NCBI RefSeq assembly: GCF_001687585.2
Contig: NZ_CP016537.2
Coordinates: 3,320,001-3,384,000 of the forward strand
Direction: 5' to 3'
DNA length: 64,000 nucleotides
Origin: Planococcus halocryophilus
Lineage (GTDB): Bacteria > Bacillota > Bacilli > Bacillales_A > Planococcaceae
Program-made: the position numbers and the translations under genes
The notes under the pieces: model-generated
What the model was told of the DNA's origin: nothing
The model's input: only the letters and a program-made list of their open reading frames with translations
The model's database searches: none
Shown: positions 1-8,484 of the stretch, one piece after another
Numbering within the stretch: position 1 is the first letter of the stretch
Layout: each line of letters starts with the position of its first letter

Positions 1-434
1 AATATGCTACGAATTCCAAAGTGACATGCACGTTTAACGTCTTCAATCGCATATACCAGCTGATCCATCCCTTGAGAACGAAGTCCAGCAATCTTCCCAT
101 TACTCGCTAACTGCATTGGTGTAACATCGAAAGTTCCACGAGGTCCTACAAACAGACTGACTTCCAAATTTTCTCTGCGACCTATATCCGCCATTTGCTG
201 TAATTCTTCATCCGTAAGTAACATAATGCCACTTCCCTGAGAAATGCGATGGATATAAATATTATACTTTTCACAGGCTTCGATCAATGCTTCAAATGAG
301 GCTGGCCCTTCTACGCTTGGAAGTTCTATTCTATATTGAGCTCCATCCGGAAAGGTTTTTGTGGAGGTGGGCAAATCCTGCGTTCCACCGGTAGAATAAC
401 CTAGCTTTTCAATAAAATTACGTGTATTCTGCAT
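1..434 (-). CDS. U32-peptidase-like TIM-barrel protein, partial (N-terminal part)
   Basis: Read by eye from the reverse strand: an ATG at 434 opens a frame that runs uninterrupted to the window edge (about 144 residues, C-terminus missing). A GGAGAG ribosome binding site lies just upstream. The protein starts MQNTRNFIEKLGY and contains PDGAQYRIELPSVEGP, then IHRISQGSGIMLLTDEE and SLFVGPRG. From memory this resembles proteins labelled U32 family peptidase that sit beside sugar-acid dehydratase genes, but the family name is uncertain and no catalytic residues can be assigned. It lies 51 bp after the dehydratase stop codon on the same strand, so it is probably co-transcribed with it and may serve the same sugar-acid pathway. 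Confidence 0.75.
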   Translation of the reverse strand, partial: MQNTRNFIEKLGYSTGGTQDLPTSTKTFPDGAQYRIELPSVEGPASFEALIEACEKYNIYIHRISQGSGIMLLTDEELQQMADIGRRENLEVSLFVGPRGTFDVTPMQLASNGKIAGLRSQGMDQLVYAIEDVKRACHFGIRSI

Positions 435-485
435 TGAATTCTCTCCTTCATTTTATAAGAATCTCTTACATCTCACCTGCGCATT

Positions 486-2720
486 TCAATACCTATTAAA
501 AACTTGTATACCCTTATCATTTGTAGTGATGATTTCTTCCGTAAATGGAAATTGTATATCCGTTTTATAATTAAAGAGAGCTTCTTCAGCAACAGCTTCT
601 GGAACAACACCATTTGCCGCATCTGTATGCCCGACCATTCTATTGCTTGCAGCGACTAACCTTTGACGCTTGTTAATCTCTTTTAGCCTCTCTAAAGCTA
701 GCTCCGATCTATTCTTTCTTGTTTTTTCAAATTCGAACTCCAATTTCCCTGCCTGCAATGCTTTTTCATCAACAAATTCGATTTTGCCTTCCCGTAAACT
801 CAAATATAACAAGTCTCCAGTTTGAAGATACAGTATTCCTCCCCCATTTTTGGCTTCGGGTGTCATATGACCAATTGCTGCTCCATATGTAACTCCCGAG
901 TATCGCCCATCGCTGATCAAAGTTGCAAGGCGCTTCAATTTACGATTTGCGTTGATATGCTGCATCGACGTAAACATTTCTGGCATCCCAAACGCTTCAG
1001 GTCCTTGTCCGGAAATAATCACAGCAATTTTTAAAACTGCTTCAGCAACCATCTTATCGAAAAGAGTATCGTAATCATCTTTATTCCATTCTTCGTAATC
1101 TTTTTCTGAATTTGCTCTTAAAAGTGCCAGTAAATTCTCATGGCTAAAGCTTCTATTTTCTTTGAGTTTCGTGATTAGATTGGCATCCAGCAAACTACGA
1201 TTTGCCAAGTCTTCATTTTCAAAATAAAGGACTAATGCTACTTTCTTATCAAACTGCTCTAATTGAGGAGTAGGCATTCCACTAATTTTCACAACTGCAC
1301 TTTCAAAGAAGTTACCTGTCAGTACGTCCACTCCACTGTATGGTCTTCTTGGTTTCGACAAAATCACTGGATTTTCTTTTATGTTGTCGGCCGGAAGACT
1401 TTCTGTTTTAACCAATCTAGATCTCCAAGTCCCCCCCGTAACAGTTGGAGAATCCACATCCATTGGCACTCCGTTTTCCATAAGTTCATAGAATAAACTT
1501 TCCATTCCTCGACTATCGCTATCACAACATTGCATTGCAAGTGAAAAAATATCTCGACCTTCAGTCAAGCTATAGTTGAATAAATCAGGAATAGGATGAG
1601 AGTGATGTATTTCATCTAAATCCCAAAGACTAAATTTATATCCTCCATATAGCATTCCTGCAACAATATGCATCATTAAATTCGTGGAACCACCCGAAGC
1701 ACTGTGGATTCGGATGGCATTTCTAATATTCGTCGCCATAATATTAGCAGCTCCATATACCGGATCATTAATCATTGTCGCAAGACTATCTAGTGCTTTA
1801 TTAACTTGAGATTGGTTTGGTGATTGCGTCAAAAGCTCTAGCTCTGGATGGACAAGACCCATCCCTGCTACTAGATGACGAGAGCTATTACCCGTCCCGT
1901 TAAAAGCACAAACGCCTCCGCTTCCATCACAAGTTGCAACCGCCAATCGTTTTTCATAATCTTTATGTGCCATTTTCGTGATGATGCCTCTGTCTGTTGC
2001 TCGTTCTAGTACTCCCTGAAAAGCAGTATTTGATGAACATTGCAAAATGTATGCCATCGCATCTCTTAAATCATCCGCAATATCTATAGCACCTTGAGAT
2101 TCAGCACTCTTTGCTACTTCTTCCAACTCCGAAAAAAGTGTTGTTGGAATTGTCCCACCTTGTAAAACGTGCGCAGGCGCGAAAGTTGCAAAAAAAGGAG
2201 CCTCCCCGCGATATTGACGAATCCGATCCAAATGGACCAATGCACTAACAACACCAAGCGGCTGCTTATCACAACCTTGAATTACAAAGGCACCATGGTA
2301 GCTATGAGCTTCCATTTGATTTACGACCATTTGAGCAACTGCATTCCGACTTTGAAGAGAATAACTCATCCCTTGATTGCTTTGCGCCGTGCCATCACAC
2401 ATTACTGGTGTAGAAAAATAAAATGGTACGCCGCCATTTTGCCAAATGCGAATAGCTGCATGTGATGATGTTTTAAAATCCATTATATGTGCTGGGTGAT
2501 CGGATGATCCTCCAATAATAGCAATTCTTGGCGCATTTTCTTCTAAACGATTATAAATTTCTTCTAGCGTCCAATCTGGAGGAGGACCGTCATATTCAGA
2601 ACCTAAAGTTTGTTTTGAACGATCAAGCAATCCTGCAACAGTAATTGGTTCATTTGCCTTGCCTTGTACATTATCTCTATATGGATTCACATTATTGCTT
2701 ATATTCGGATAAATACCCAT
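486..2720 (-). CDS. IlvD/Edd-family sugar-acid dehydratase (YjhG/YagF-like)
   Basis: A 744-residue protein of the dihydroxy-acid / sugar-acid dehydratase superfamily, which removes water from aldonic acids to give 2-keto-3-deoxy acids. Visible family motifs are CDG near residue 108, the GCDK cluster motif near 150, CDGSGGVCAFNGT near 264-275 and a GGSTN motif, resembling the YjhG/YagF branch rather than IlvD itself. It is longer than YjhG (about 655 residues). The start chosen is ATG at 2720, because the GGAGGT Shine-Dalgarno sequence at 2728-2733 lies inside the codons of the longer frame beginning at 2735. Substrate is unknown; xylonate, galactonate and gluconate are candidates. It probably forms a unit with the downstream U32-like gene. 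Confidence 0.85.
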   Translation of the reverse strand: MGIYPNISNNVNPYRDNVQGKANEPITVAGLLDRSKQTLGSEYDGPPPDWTLEEIYNRLEENAPRIAIIGGSSDHPAHIMDFKTSSHAAIRIWQNGGVPFYFSTPVMCDGTAQSNQGMSYSLQSRNAVAQMVVNQMEAHSYHGAFVIQGCDKQPLGVVSALVHLDRIRQYRGEAPFFATFAPAHVLQGGTIPTTLFSELEEVAKSAESQGAIDIADDLRDAMAYILQCSSNTAFQGVLERATDRGIITKMAHKDYEKRLAVATCDGSGGVCAFNGTGNSSRHLVAGMGLVHPELELLTQSPNQSQVNKALDSLATMINDPVYGAANIMATNIRNAIRIHSASGGSTNLMMHIVAGMLYGGYKFSLWDLDEIHHSHPIPDLFNYSLTEGRDIFSLAMQCCDSDSRGMESLFYELMENGVPMDVDSPTVTGGTWRSRLVKTESLPADNIKENPVILSKPRRPYSGVDVLTGNFFESAVVKISGMPTPQLEQFDKKVALVLYFENEDLANRSLLDANLITKLKENRSFSHENLLALLRANSEKDYEEWNKDDYDTLFDKMVAEAVLKIAVIISGQGPEAFGMPEMFTSMQHINANRKLKRLATLISDGRYSGVTYGAAIGHMTPEAKNGGGILYLQTGDLLYLSLREGKIEFVDEKALQAGKLEFEFEKTRKNRSELALERLKEINKRQRLVAASNRMVGHTDAANGVVPEAVAEEALFNYKTDIQFPFTEEIITTNDKGIQVFNRY

Positions 2721-2897
2721 TATGTCTACCTCCATTTAAAATTTTTGCTTATAATTCAGCTTAAAATCAACATTTCCGGAATATATAGTAACCATAAAAA
2801 GAATGGATAAAATTCGAATTTCAAAATACTTTTTGACTATTAATTTTAGAATGTAAACCTTGCAAATCTTAAAATCCCTTAATATTCATAAAGAAAT

Positions 2898-2928
2898 AAG
2901 GGACGAACATTAAATTACCCGTCCCTTA
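2898..2928 (-). terminator. Stem-loop after the dctP-like gene
   Basis: An inverted repeat with arms TAAGGGACG and CGTCCCTTA separated by about 13 bases lies 30 bp beyond the dctP stop codon. On the minus strand a moderately T-rich stretch follows. It probably ends the DapA-like/dctP transcript before the dehydratase gene. Confidence 0.6.
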
Positions 2929-2959
2929 CTATCTCACCAAGCAATTAAAATTTATAAAA

Positions 2960-3997
2960 TTATTGATTAGCTACAATTTCATCAATTGCAGTTAAGTATT
3001 CATCTACAATATCAGCGCCGATACTATCAGCATGTTGTTTGATAACCGGTTTTACAGTTGTTTGGAAACGTTCATGCTCTTCAGGAGTAACTTCTGTAAA
3101 AGTCATGCTTTCTTTCAATTTTTCTAGGCTCTCTTTTGCTACAGTACGATTGCGTTCACGATTATATTTACCCGCTTCAACTGCCGATTCACGAAGAATA
3201 TCCTGTTGTTCAGGTGTGAATTCATCCCAAATTTGTTTACTGAATAAAAAGATAAACGGTGTATAGACGTGATTTGTATTTGAGATATGCTCTTGAACTT
3301 CCGAAAACTGACTCAAATCGATTGTAGGATATGGATTTTCCTGTCCATCGACTGTTCCTTGTTGCATAGCTGTAAACAATTCTGTAAATGCCATAGGTGT
3401 CGGGTTAGCTCCTAAAGCTTTCCATGCATCCAAATGGATTGCATTTTCCATTGTCCGGATTTTCAGACCATTAAGATCTTCAACGGTTGCAACAGGGCGA
3501 ACATCGTTAGTTAAGTTACGGAATCCATTTTCCCACCAAGCTAGTCCTACAAGGCTTTGATCTTCAAGCATTGTAATCATTTTATCGCCAAATTCACCAT
3601 CTAGTAACTCATCTGCAACTTCCTCATTTGCAATTGTAAATGGAAGGTCAAAGACTCCGTATTCAGGTATGAAGTTGACTAAAGGAGAAGTCGAAGGAAC
3701 TGTGATATCTAATGATCCAAGCTGTAACATTTCGATTGCAGAACGGTCATCCCCAATTTGACCAGAATGATAAAGCTCCACATCAAAATCATCTGTTTTT
3801 GCTTCCACTAACTCTTTGAACTTTTCAATACCTTCATACTCAGGATGCTCATTATTAACCCCAATACTAACTCTTAGAGTTTGCTTTTCTCCATTAGATG
3901 CTGCTGCTTTCTCTGAACCACTTGATGTTGTTTCCCCGCCACATGCTGCTAGAAACAATGCAGATACCATAACTAAACTAAAAAACTTCTTTTTCAT
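2960..3997 (-). CDS. dctP: TRAP transporter solute-binding lipoprotein, DctP family
   Basis: Extracytoplasmic binding protein of a tripartite ATP-independent periplasmic (TRAP) transporter, delivering an organic or sugar acid to the DctQM membrane part. It has a short positively charged start, a hydrophobic stretch and a lipobox LAAC about 20 residues in, so it is a membrane-anchored lipoprotein. Typical family features follow: IKFKE-type helices, an RTMENAIH segment with the expected ligand-binding arginine region, and GQENPYPTI. The start is ATG at 3997 (MKKKFF), 9 nt after GAGGTG; the longer frame begins at a GTG at 4009 inside that ribosome binding site. Its partners DctQ and DctM lie 5.5 kb upstream (9479-11305) in another transcription unit, an unusual split. 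Confidence 0.9.
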   Translation of the reverse strand: MKKKFFSLVMVSALFLAACGGETTSSGSEKAAASNGEKQTLRVSIGVNNEHPEYEGIEKFKELVEAKTDDFDVELYHSGQIGDDRSAIEMLQLGSLDITVPSTSPLVNFIPEYGVFDLPFTIANEEVADELLDGEFGDKMITMLEDQSLVGLAWWENGFRNLTNDVRPVATVEDLNGLKIRTMENAIHLDAWKALGANPTPMAFTELFTAMQQGTVDGQENPYPTIDLSQFSEVQEHISNTNHVYTPFIFLFSKQIWDEFTPEQQDILRESAVEAGKYNRERNRTVAKESLEKLKESMTFTEVTPEEHERFQTTVKPVIKQHADSIGADIVDEYLTAIDEIVANQ

Positions 3998-4165
3998 CAA
4001 CATTCCCACCTCTCAGTAATTATTCTAATTGTGTTACTGTTAGAGCAAATTCTACCGAATTTACTCCCACCCCCTTTCAAGGTGCATATAAAGTACCTTC
4101 TCACCATAAAGACATGATTTTCAAAATATAAAACCTATAATAATGCTCTAAAAGCCGGATAGTAA

Positions 4166-5095
4166 TTATTTCAGCGTGAGTTCGCTGTTATCTGTTTTCT
4201 TTTCAATCTTCATACTTTTTAATAATGAAGAAACTTTTTCAGGTAGATCCTTTGGATAGACATCAAATGGTGCACGGTGTCCAGTTTTCTCATTTAACCA
4301 CCGTTGGTGAACTGCTTCCTTCATCGTAGTAAAGAATGATGGACAGAATTTGTAAAAGACCATTAAATCTGAAAGCACCTTATGATTCTTCTCCGCCTTA
4401 CTTAAATCACCTTTCCGATAACTTTCAAATAAATCCACTGATATTTCCGGGGCAAAAACAGAGCTTCCATTGATACTGCCAGCCGATCCAACCATCAACG
4501 CTGGCAATACATGTTCATCAAATGCTGAGAAGACCATAAAATCTTTTCTCACTTTAGAAACTTCCGTAATCATTTCACGAATCTCTCCAATTTCACTTAC
4601 CGTTTCTTTGATACCACAAATATTAGGATATTTAGTAGCCAATTCTTTTACTAGTTCAACTGATAGCGATTGTCCGCTGAAAGAAGGAATATTATAAAGA
4701 AGGACTGGTAATTTTGTGTTTTCAGCAATAATGGAGTAAAAATTGAACAATTGTTCTTCGCTTAAATGCCAGTAATACGGATTTACTACAAGAACACCAT
4801 CTGCTCCATTTTCTTCCGCATGAGAGCATAACTCTAAAACATCTTTTAATGCAGTATGTCCGATCCCAACCAATACAGAAACTCGCTTATCGATGGTTTT
4901 TATCATTTCTGATACATAAATTTTTCTTTCTTTCATTGTTAGAGAAGTGAATTCTCCTGAGCTTCCCGCTAATAGCACGCCATTAATACCATGTTGAAGA
5001 AGTTGATTTATATATATTTTATTTAAATCTAAATCGAGATTTCCTTCTGTATCAAACAAGGTGACAACTGGGGGTATTATTCCGCTGAATTTTAT
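4166..5095 (-). CDS. DapA-family aldolase/dehydratase, apparent AUA start
   Basis: TIM-barrel protein of the dihydrodipicolinate synthase / N-acetylneuraminate lyase family. The Schiff-base lysine is in GIKET (about residue 163) and the assisting tyrosine in LLYNIPSF (about 134); GSSGEFTSLT is the phosphate/carboxylate loop. In this setting it most likely cleaves or dehydrates a 2-keto-3-deoxy sugar acid rather than making lysine. Homology clearly extends upstream of the first standard start codon (TTG at 5059) to the family N-terminus KFSGIIPPVVT. That segment begins at codon ATA (5093-5095), 6 nt after an AGGAAGGG ribosome binding site, while the TTG has no such site. An AUA start, or a mutated ATG, is inferred. 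It is the first gene of a unit with dctP. Confidence 0.85.
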   Translation of the reverse strand: MKFSGIIPPVVTLFDTEGNLDLDLNKIYINQLLQHGINGVLLAGSSGEFTSLTMKERKIYVSEMIKTIDKRVSVLVGIGHTALKDVLELCSHAEENGADGVLVVNPYYWHLSEEQLFNFYSIIAENTKLPVLLYNIPSFSGQSLSVELVKELATKYPNICGIKETVSEIGEIREMITEVSKVRKDFMVFSAFDEHVLPALMVGSAGSINGSSVFAPEISVDLFESYRKGDLSKAEKNHKVLSDLMVFYKFCPSFFTTMKEAVHQRWLNEKTGHRAPFDVYPKDLPEKVSSLLKSMKIEKKTDNSELTLK

Positions 5096-5166
5096 ATGAG
5101 TCCCTTCCTTTCAGTTACATATAATTATTAAAATAATTACTTAACTAAAATATTAGTGCTACATTA

Positions 5167-5181
5167 TAGAACTTAGTTTTC
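5167..5181. promoter_or_regulatory. Candidate operator dyad downstream of the DapA-like promoter
   Basis: TAGAACTTAGTTTTC is an imperfect dyad (TAGAAC, 3-nt spacer, GTTTTC). It resembles the perfect dyad at 12458-12472 in the first 7 positions and in the GTT that follows the spacer. Its place 20-34 bp after the -10 box fits a repressor site. The regulator is not known. Confidence 0.4.
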
Positions 5182-5200
5182 ATATAATGAATCTATTTAA

Positions 5201-5230
5201 AGTATAACTTTTAAATGTCAGAATTGTCAA
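5201..5230 (-). promoter_or_regulatory. Sigma-A-type promoter of the DapA-like/dctP unit
   Basis: On the minus strand TTGACA (5225-5230) and TATACT (5201-5206) are separated by 18 bp. This is the best promoter match in the 278-bp gap before the DapA-like gene. Confidence 0.6.
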
Positions 5231-5356
5231 TCGATTTTACTAAAAATAATTCTAACTCCCTCATTACTTTTATCCCATCTACTATGTTCACTTTAAGTAA
5301 ACTAAATATAGATAAAAGCTATATTTAATTACCAAACAACACGTTTCATTTTTCTG

Positions 5357-5390
5357 AAAAAACCAGCAAAATACTATTTGCTGGTTTTTA
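5357..5390 (-). terminator. Rho-independent terminator overlapping the end of rpiA
   Basis: Arms AAAACCAGCAAA and TTTGCTGGTTTT form a stem that includes the last codons of rpiA, followed by a T-run on the minus strand. It ends the long dctQM-kdgK-aldolase-dgoD-HPr-rpiA transcript. Confidence 0.85.
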
Positions 5391-6084
5391 AATCTTTATA
5401 AATTTGTTTGTTAATAACCACTGTTCCTTCTGGTCCGCCCATAATTACCATGTCTACCATATCAAAAAATAAACCTGTCTCAATGACACCTATAAGTTGC
5501 TTTAATTTATTATGAAGATTTTCAGGATCTGGAATACTCTCAAAAGCACAGTCTAAGATATAATTGCCATTATCGGACACATAGACGCTTCCGTTTTCTT
5601 CTCTCAACACAGGTTTAGCACCTAATTCAACAATTTTATTAGCCGTCATCTGCCATCCAAATTGTAGAACTTCCACAGGTAAAGGGAATTTCCCCAATAC
5701 ATCTACCCTTTTGGACTGATCAGCCACAATAATAAGTTTTTTCGAGTGAGCATTAACTACTTTTTCCCTAACTAGAGAACCACCCCCACCTTTTATTAGG
5801 TGGAAGCTTGGATCTATTTCGTCTGCACCGTCGATTGCTAGATCTAAGAGCTGAACATCAGAAAAATCGGTAAGTGGAATTTTGAACTCTCTTGCCCAAC
5901 TTTCTGTAAGCGAAGATGATGAAATACCGTTGACGTTTAACCCTTGCTCAACCAACTCACCTAATTTTTTTAACATCCAATAAACAGTACTACCCGACCC
6001 AAGCCCGACCAACATACCATCTTCTATATAATCAACTGCTTTTTCACCAGCCATTCTTTTAAATACATCTACCGACTCTTCCAT
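5374..6084 (-). CDS. rpiA: Ribose-5-phosphate isomerase A
   Basis: Interconverts ribose 5-phosphate and ribulose 5-phosphate in the pentose phosphate pathway, in the cytoplasm. Length (236 residues) and motifs fit RpiA: LGSGSTVYW near the N-terminus (substrate phosphate loop), the active-site block AIDGADEID, and the glycine-rich KGGGGSLVREK with its catalytic glutamate and lysine. ATG at 6084 follows GGAG by 9 nt. It is the last gene of the sugar-acid operon, 13 bp after the HPr-like gene. A dedicated copy here may balance pentose phosphates when sugar acids are burned; a housekeeping copy elsewhere cannot be excluded. Confidence 0.95.
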   Translation of the reverse strand: MEESVDVFKRMAGEKAVDYIEDGMLVGLGSGSTVYWMLKKLGELVEQGLNVNGISSSSLTESWAREFKIPLTDFSDVQLLDLAIDGADEIDPSFHLIKGGGGSLVREKVVNAHSKKLIIVADQSKRVDVLGKFPLPVEVLQFGWQMTANKIVELGAKPVLREENGSVYVSDNGNYILDCAFESIPDPENLHNKLKQLIGVIETGLFFDMVDMVIMGGPEGTVVINKQIYKDLKTSK

Positions 6085-6097
6085 TTATATAGTCTCC

Positions 6098-6364
6098 TCA
6101 AGATTGACTGAGATATCCAGCAACGTCTGCCATTGCTTCTACACAATCTTCTCCCACTGTACGAATATTCAAATGATCTCCATTACGCAACTGCAAAGTG
6201 ATTAAACCAAGAAAACTTTTCAAATTGATTTCATATGGTGTCCCATTAATATTTTTCTTAAGATAAATCTCCGATTGAAATTTCTGCGTTGCTTTACTAA
6301 CTTCAACAATTGTTACTTTATCTGAAATATTAACTACAATATCTTTCGTTAAGCTATTTTCCAT
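6098..6364 (-). CDS. HPr-like protein lacking the phosphorylatable histidine loop
   Basis: An 88-residue protein with the HPr fold pattern: QKFQSEIYLKK, then EINLKSFLGLITLQL and a C-terminal GEDCVEAMADVAGYL. In HPr the last two align with the Ser46 helix and the final helix. The first loop that carries GIHARPA in HPr is shortened by about three residues and has no histidine, so it cannot carry phosphate from enzyme I. Ser50, in LKSFLG, matches the site phosphorylated by HPr kinase. This is the situation of B. subtilis Crh, which has lost His15 but kept Ser46, though the loop here is more degraded. AGGGGG precedes ATG at 6364. A regulatory role tied to catabolite control is inferred only. Confidence 0.75.
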   Translation of the reverse strand: MENSLTKDIVVNISDKVTIVEVSKATQKFQSEIYLKKNINGTPYEINLKSFLGLITLQLRNGDHLNIRTVGEDCVEAMADVAGYLSQS

Positions 6365-6436
6365 AAAAGAGCCCCCTTAAGTTCTGTATATTTTAAGCTA
6401 CTAGTTAGTATCTTGAATTACTTTATTGATAACCTA

Positions 6437-7585
6437 TCACCATTCAGCAATAGAGCCATCTTTATGGCGCCATATGGGATTCTTCCAATCATGCCCTATC
6501 TCGGCTTGTGCACGGACGAAATCCTCATTGATTGACACGCCAAGTCCTGGTTTTTTCAACATATCAACATAGCCGTCTTTATACTCGAATACTGTTTTAT
6601 CATGTAAATAATCTAGTAAATCACTCCCTTGATTATAGTGAATGCCTAGACTCTGTTCCTGTATAAAAACATTATGAGATGTTGCATCTACTTGTAGACA
6701 AGAAGCTAAAGCTATTGGTCCCAATGGACAATGTGGTGCAACCGCCACGTCATAAGCTTCTGCCATCGCAAAGATCTTTTTGCATTCTGTAATTCCCCCA
6801 GCGTGAGATAAATCCGGTTGAATAATGTCAACATAACCTTCTTGAAGAATTTTCTTAAAATCCCACTTTGAGAACATTCTCTCTCCTGTAGCGATTGGAA
6901 TATTAGTTATACGTGCAATATCACGCAATGCTTCATTATTTTCAGGCAATACCGGTTCTTCAATAAACATCGGTCTGAATTGCTCTAGCTCTTTTACAAG
7001 GATTTTTGCCATTGGTTTGTGTACTCGACCATGAAAATCGATGCCGATTCCAATATAATCGCCTACCGCTTCCCGAACTGCCGCAATTCTAGATACTGCT
7101 TGATCGACTTTTTCATAGGAGTCGATGTATTGAAGTTCTTCTGTACCATTCATTTTTACCGCTGTGAAACCGGCTGTCACTGCATCTTTTGCAGCTTTAC
7201 CAACATCATTAGGACGGTCTCCCCCAATCCATGAATAGACTCGGACAGAATCCCGAACAGCTCCCCCCATCAATTCAGAGATAGGTGCATTATAATATTT
7301 CCCCTTAATATCCCATAATGCTTGATCTATACCAGCAATAGCGCTCATTAAAATCGGTCCACCTCGATAAAATCCACCACGGTACATCACTTGCCACAAA
7401 TCTTCAATTCGACTCGGATCTTGACCAATCAAATATCCGCCCATTTCTTCAACCGCAGCCTTCACTGTCTTGGCACGACCTTCTACAACAGGCTCTCCCC
7501 AGCCAGAAATCCCTTCGTCAGTCTCGATTTTTACAAACAACCATCTTGGTGGTACTATAAATGTTTCTATTTTAGTGATTTTCAT
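6437..7585 (-). CDS. dgoD: D-galactonate dehydratase
   Basis: Enolase-superfamily enzyme converting D-galactonate to 2-keto-3-deoxygalactonate. Its 382-residue length equals that of E. coli DgoD. The functional residues fall at the same numbers: Asp183 and His185 in DFHGRVH, Glu209 in IEEP, Glu235 in GERM, His285 in PHCPLGP and Glu310. The C-terminus ([17 protein letters not shown]) is also DgoD-like. ATG at 7585 follows GGAGGT by 6 nt. A 200-bp gap separates it from the aldolase gene upstream. Together with KDG kinase and the KDPG aldolase it makes a full galactonate/gluconate-type route to pyruvate and triose phosphate. Confidence 0.95.
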   Translation of the reverse strand: MKITKIETFIVPPRWLFVKIETDEGISGWGEPVVEGRAKTVKAAVEEMGGYLIGQDPSRIEDLWQVMYRGGFYRGGPILMSAIAGIDQALWDIKGKYYNAPISELMGGAVRDSVRVYSWIGGDRPNDVGKAAKDAVTAGFTAVKMNGTEELQYIDSYEKVDQAVSRIAAVREAVGDYIGIGIDFHGRVHKPMAKILVKELEQFRPMFIEEPVLPENNEALRDIARITNIPIATGERMFSKWDFKKILQEGYVDIIQPDLSHAGGITECKKIFAMAEAYDVAVAPHCPLGPIALASCLQVDATSHNVFIQEQSLGIHYNQGSDLLDYLHDKTVFEYKDGYVDMLKKPGLGVSINEDFVRAQAEIGHDWKNPIWRHKDGSIAEW

Positions 7586-7785
7586 AAAGTTACCTCCAAT
7601 ATTTTTATACTGTATAAGTTAATCTGCCAATATGTACTTGCTCATATCACGAACATCCTTCAGTCCTATTAAGTAGCTAACTAAAAACTTGATTCTATAG
7701 TTTTCTAATAAACTTTACTTTCATCTAAAAAAGATAAAAAGCGCGTGTATTAGCCCTTTTTAGCCTTTTGGCAAATAAAGGCCAA

Positions 7786-8466
7786 TTACTTGACCAGAAT
7801 CTCTGGTGCTTGCGCTTTTTGTTTATTTCTAGCTTTTTGTATTTTTTGAATAAATTGTTTAGAAAGCTCTGTCAGTACCTCGTATCTTTCTTGGGCAATC
7901 GCTTTACTATCTACTAGTGAACCACCCACACCAACAGCTACTGCACCGCTTCCAATAAATTTTTCGACATTATCAAGATTGACACCTCCAGTAGGCATTA
8001 CTGGAATATGACCAAGCGGTCCTTGTAAATCTTTAATAAAATCTGCACCAAGCGTTCCCCCTGGAAAGATCTTCAACAAATCAGCTCCCGCTGAATATGC
8101 TTTGACTATTTCTGTTGGGGTCATAACTCCTGGTATAGATATCCTTCCATAACGATTTGTCATTTGAATCGTTTCAACATCAAAACTCGGACAAAAGATA
8201 AAATCAGATCCTGCATCAATTGCATTTTTTGCAGAAGCAGCATCTAACACAGTTCCAGCTCCTACAAGTACATTGTCTTGGTATTTCTCTTTCAAATCTT
8301 TAATCATTTCAAGCGCATTTGGTGTATCGAGCGTAATCTCTAGTGCTCCTGTACCACCTTCTATAAGTGCTTCAGCAATATAATGGATTTGAGATTGCTT
8401 TGGCCTACGGATAACTGCAATTAAGCCTGATTCTTTCAACCGAATTAAATTCTCCCATTTCTTCAT
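7786..8466 (-). CDS. eda: 2-keto-3-deoxy-6-phosphogluconate (KDPG/KDPGal) aldolase
   Basis: Class I aldolase splitting 2-keto-3-deoxy-6-phospho sugar acids into pyruvate and glyceraldehyde 3-phosphate. The Schiff-base lysine is Lys132 in LLKIFPGG and the general-acid glutamate is Glu43 in LEITLDTP; GAGTVLD and PTGGV are the other family signatures. At 226 residues it is slightly longer than E. coli Eda because of a lysine- and glutamine-rich C-terminal tail. GGAGGT precedes ATG at 8466. It sits 18 bp after kdgK, so the two are co-translated from one transcript. Whether the substrate is the gluconate or galactonate epimer cannot be told. Confidence 0.93.
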   Translation of the reverse strand: MKKWENLIRLKESGLIAVIRRPKQSQIHYIAEALIEGGTGALEITLDTPNALEMIKDLKEKYQDNVLVGAGTVLDAASAKNAIDAGSDFIFCPSFDVETIQMTNRYGRISIPGVMTPTEIVKAYSAGADLLKIFPGGTLGADFIKDLQGPLGHIPVMPTGGVNLDNVEKFIGSGAVAVGVGGSLVDSKAIAQERYEVLTELSKQFIQKIQKARNKQKAQAPEILVK

Positions 8467-8484
8467 TCGGGATACCTCCTTGAA

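Noticed and set aside
7586..7785. Third TAGAAC-type operator between dgoD and the aldolase gene
   Set aside because: A GAAAACTA segment is present but the second half does not match and no good promoter lies beside it.
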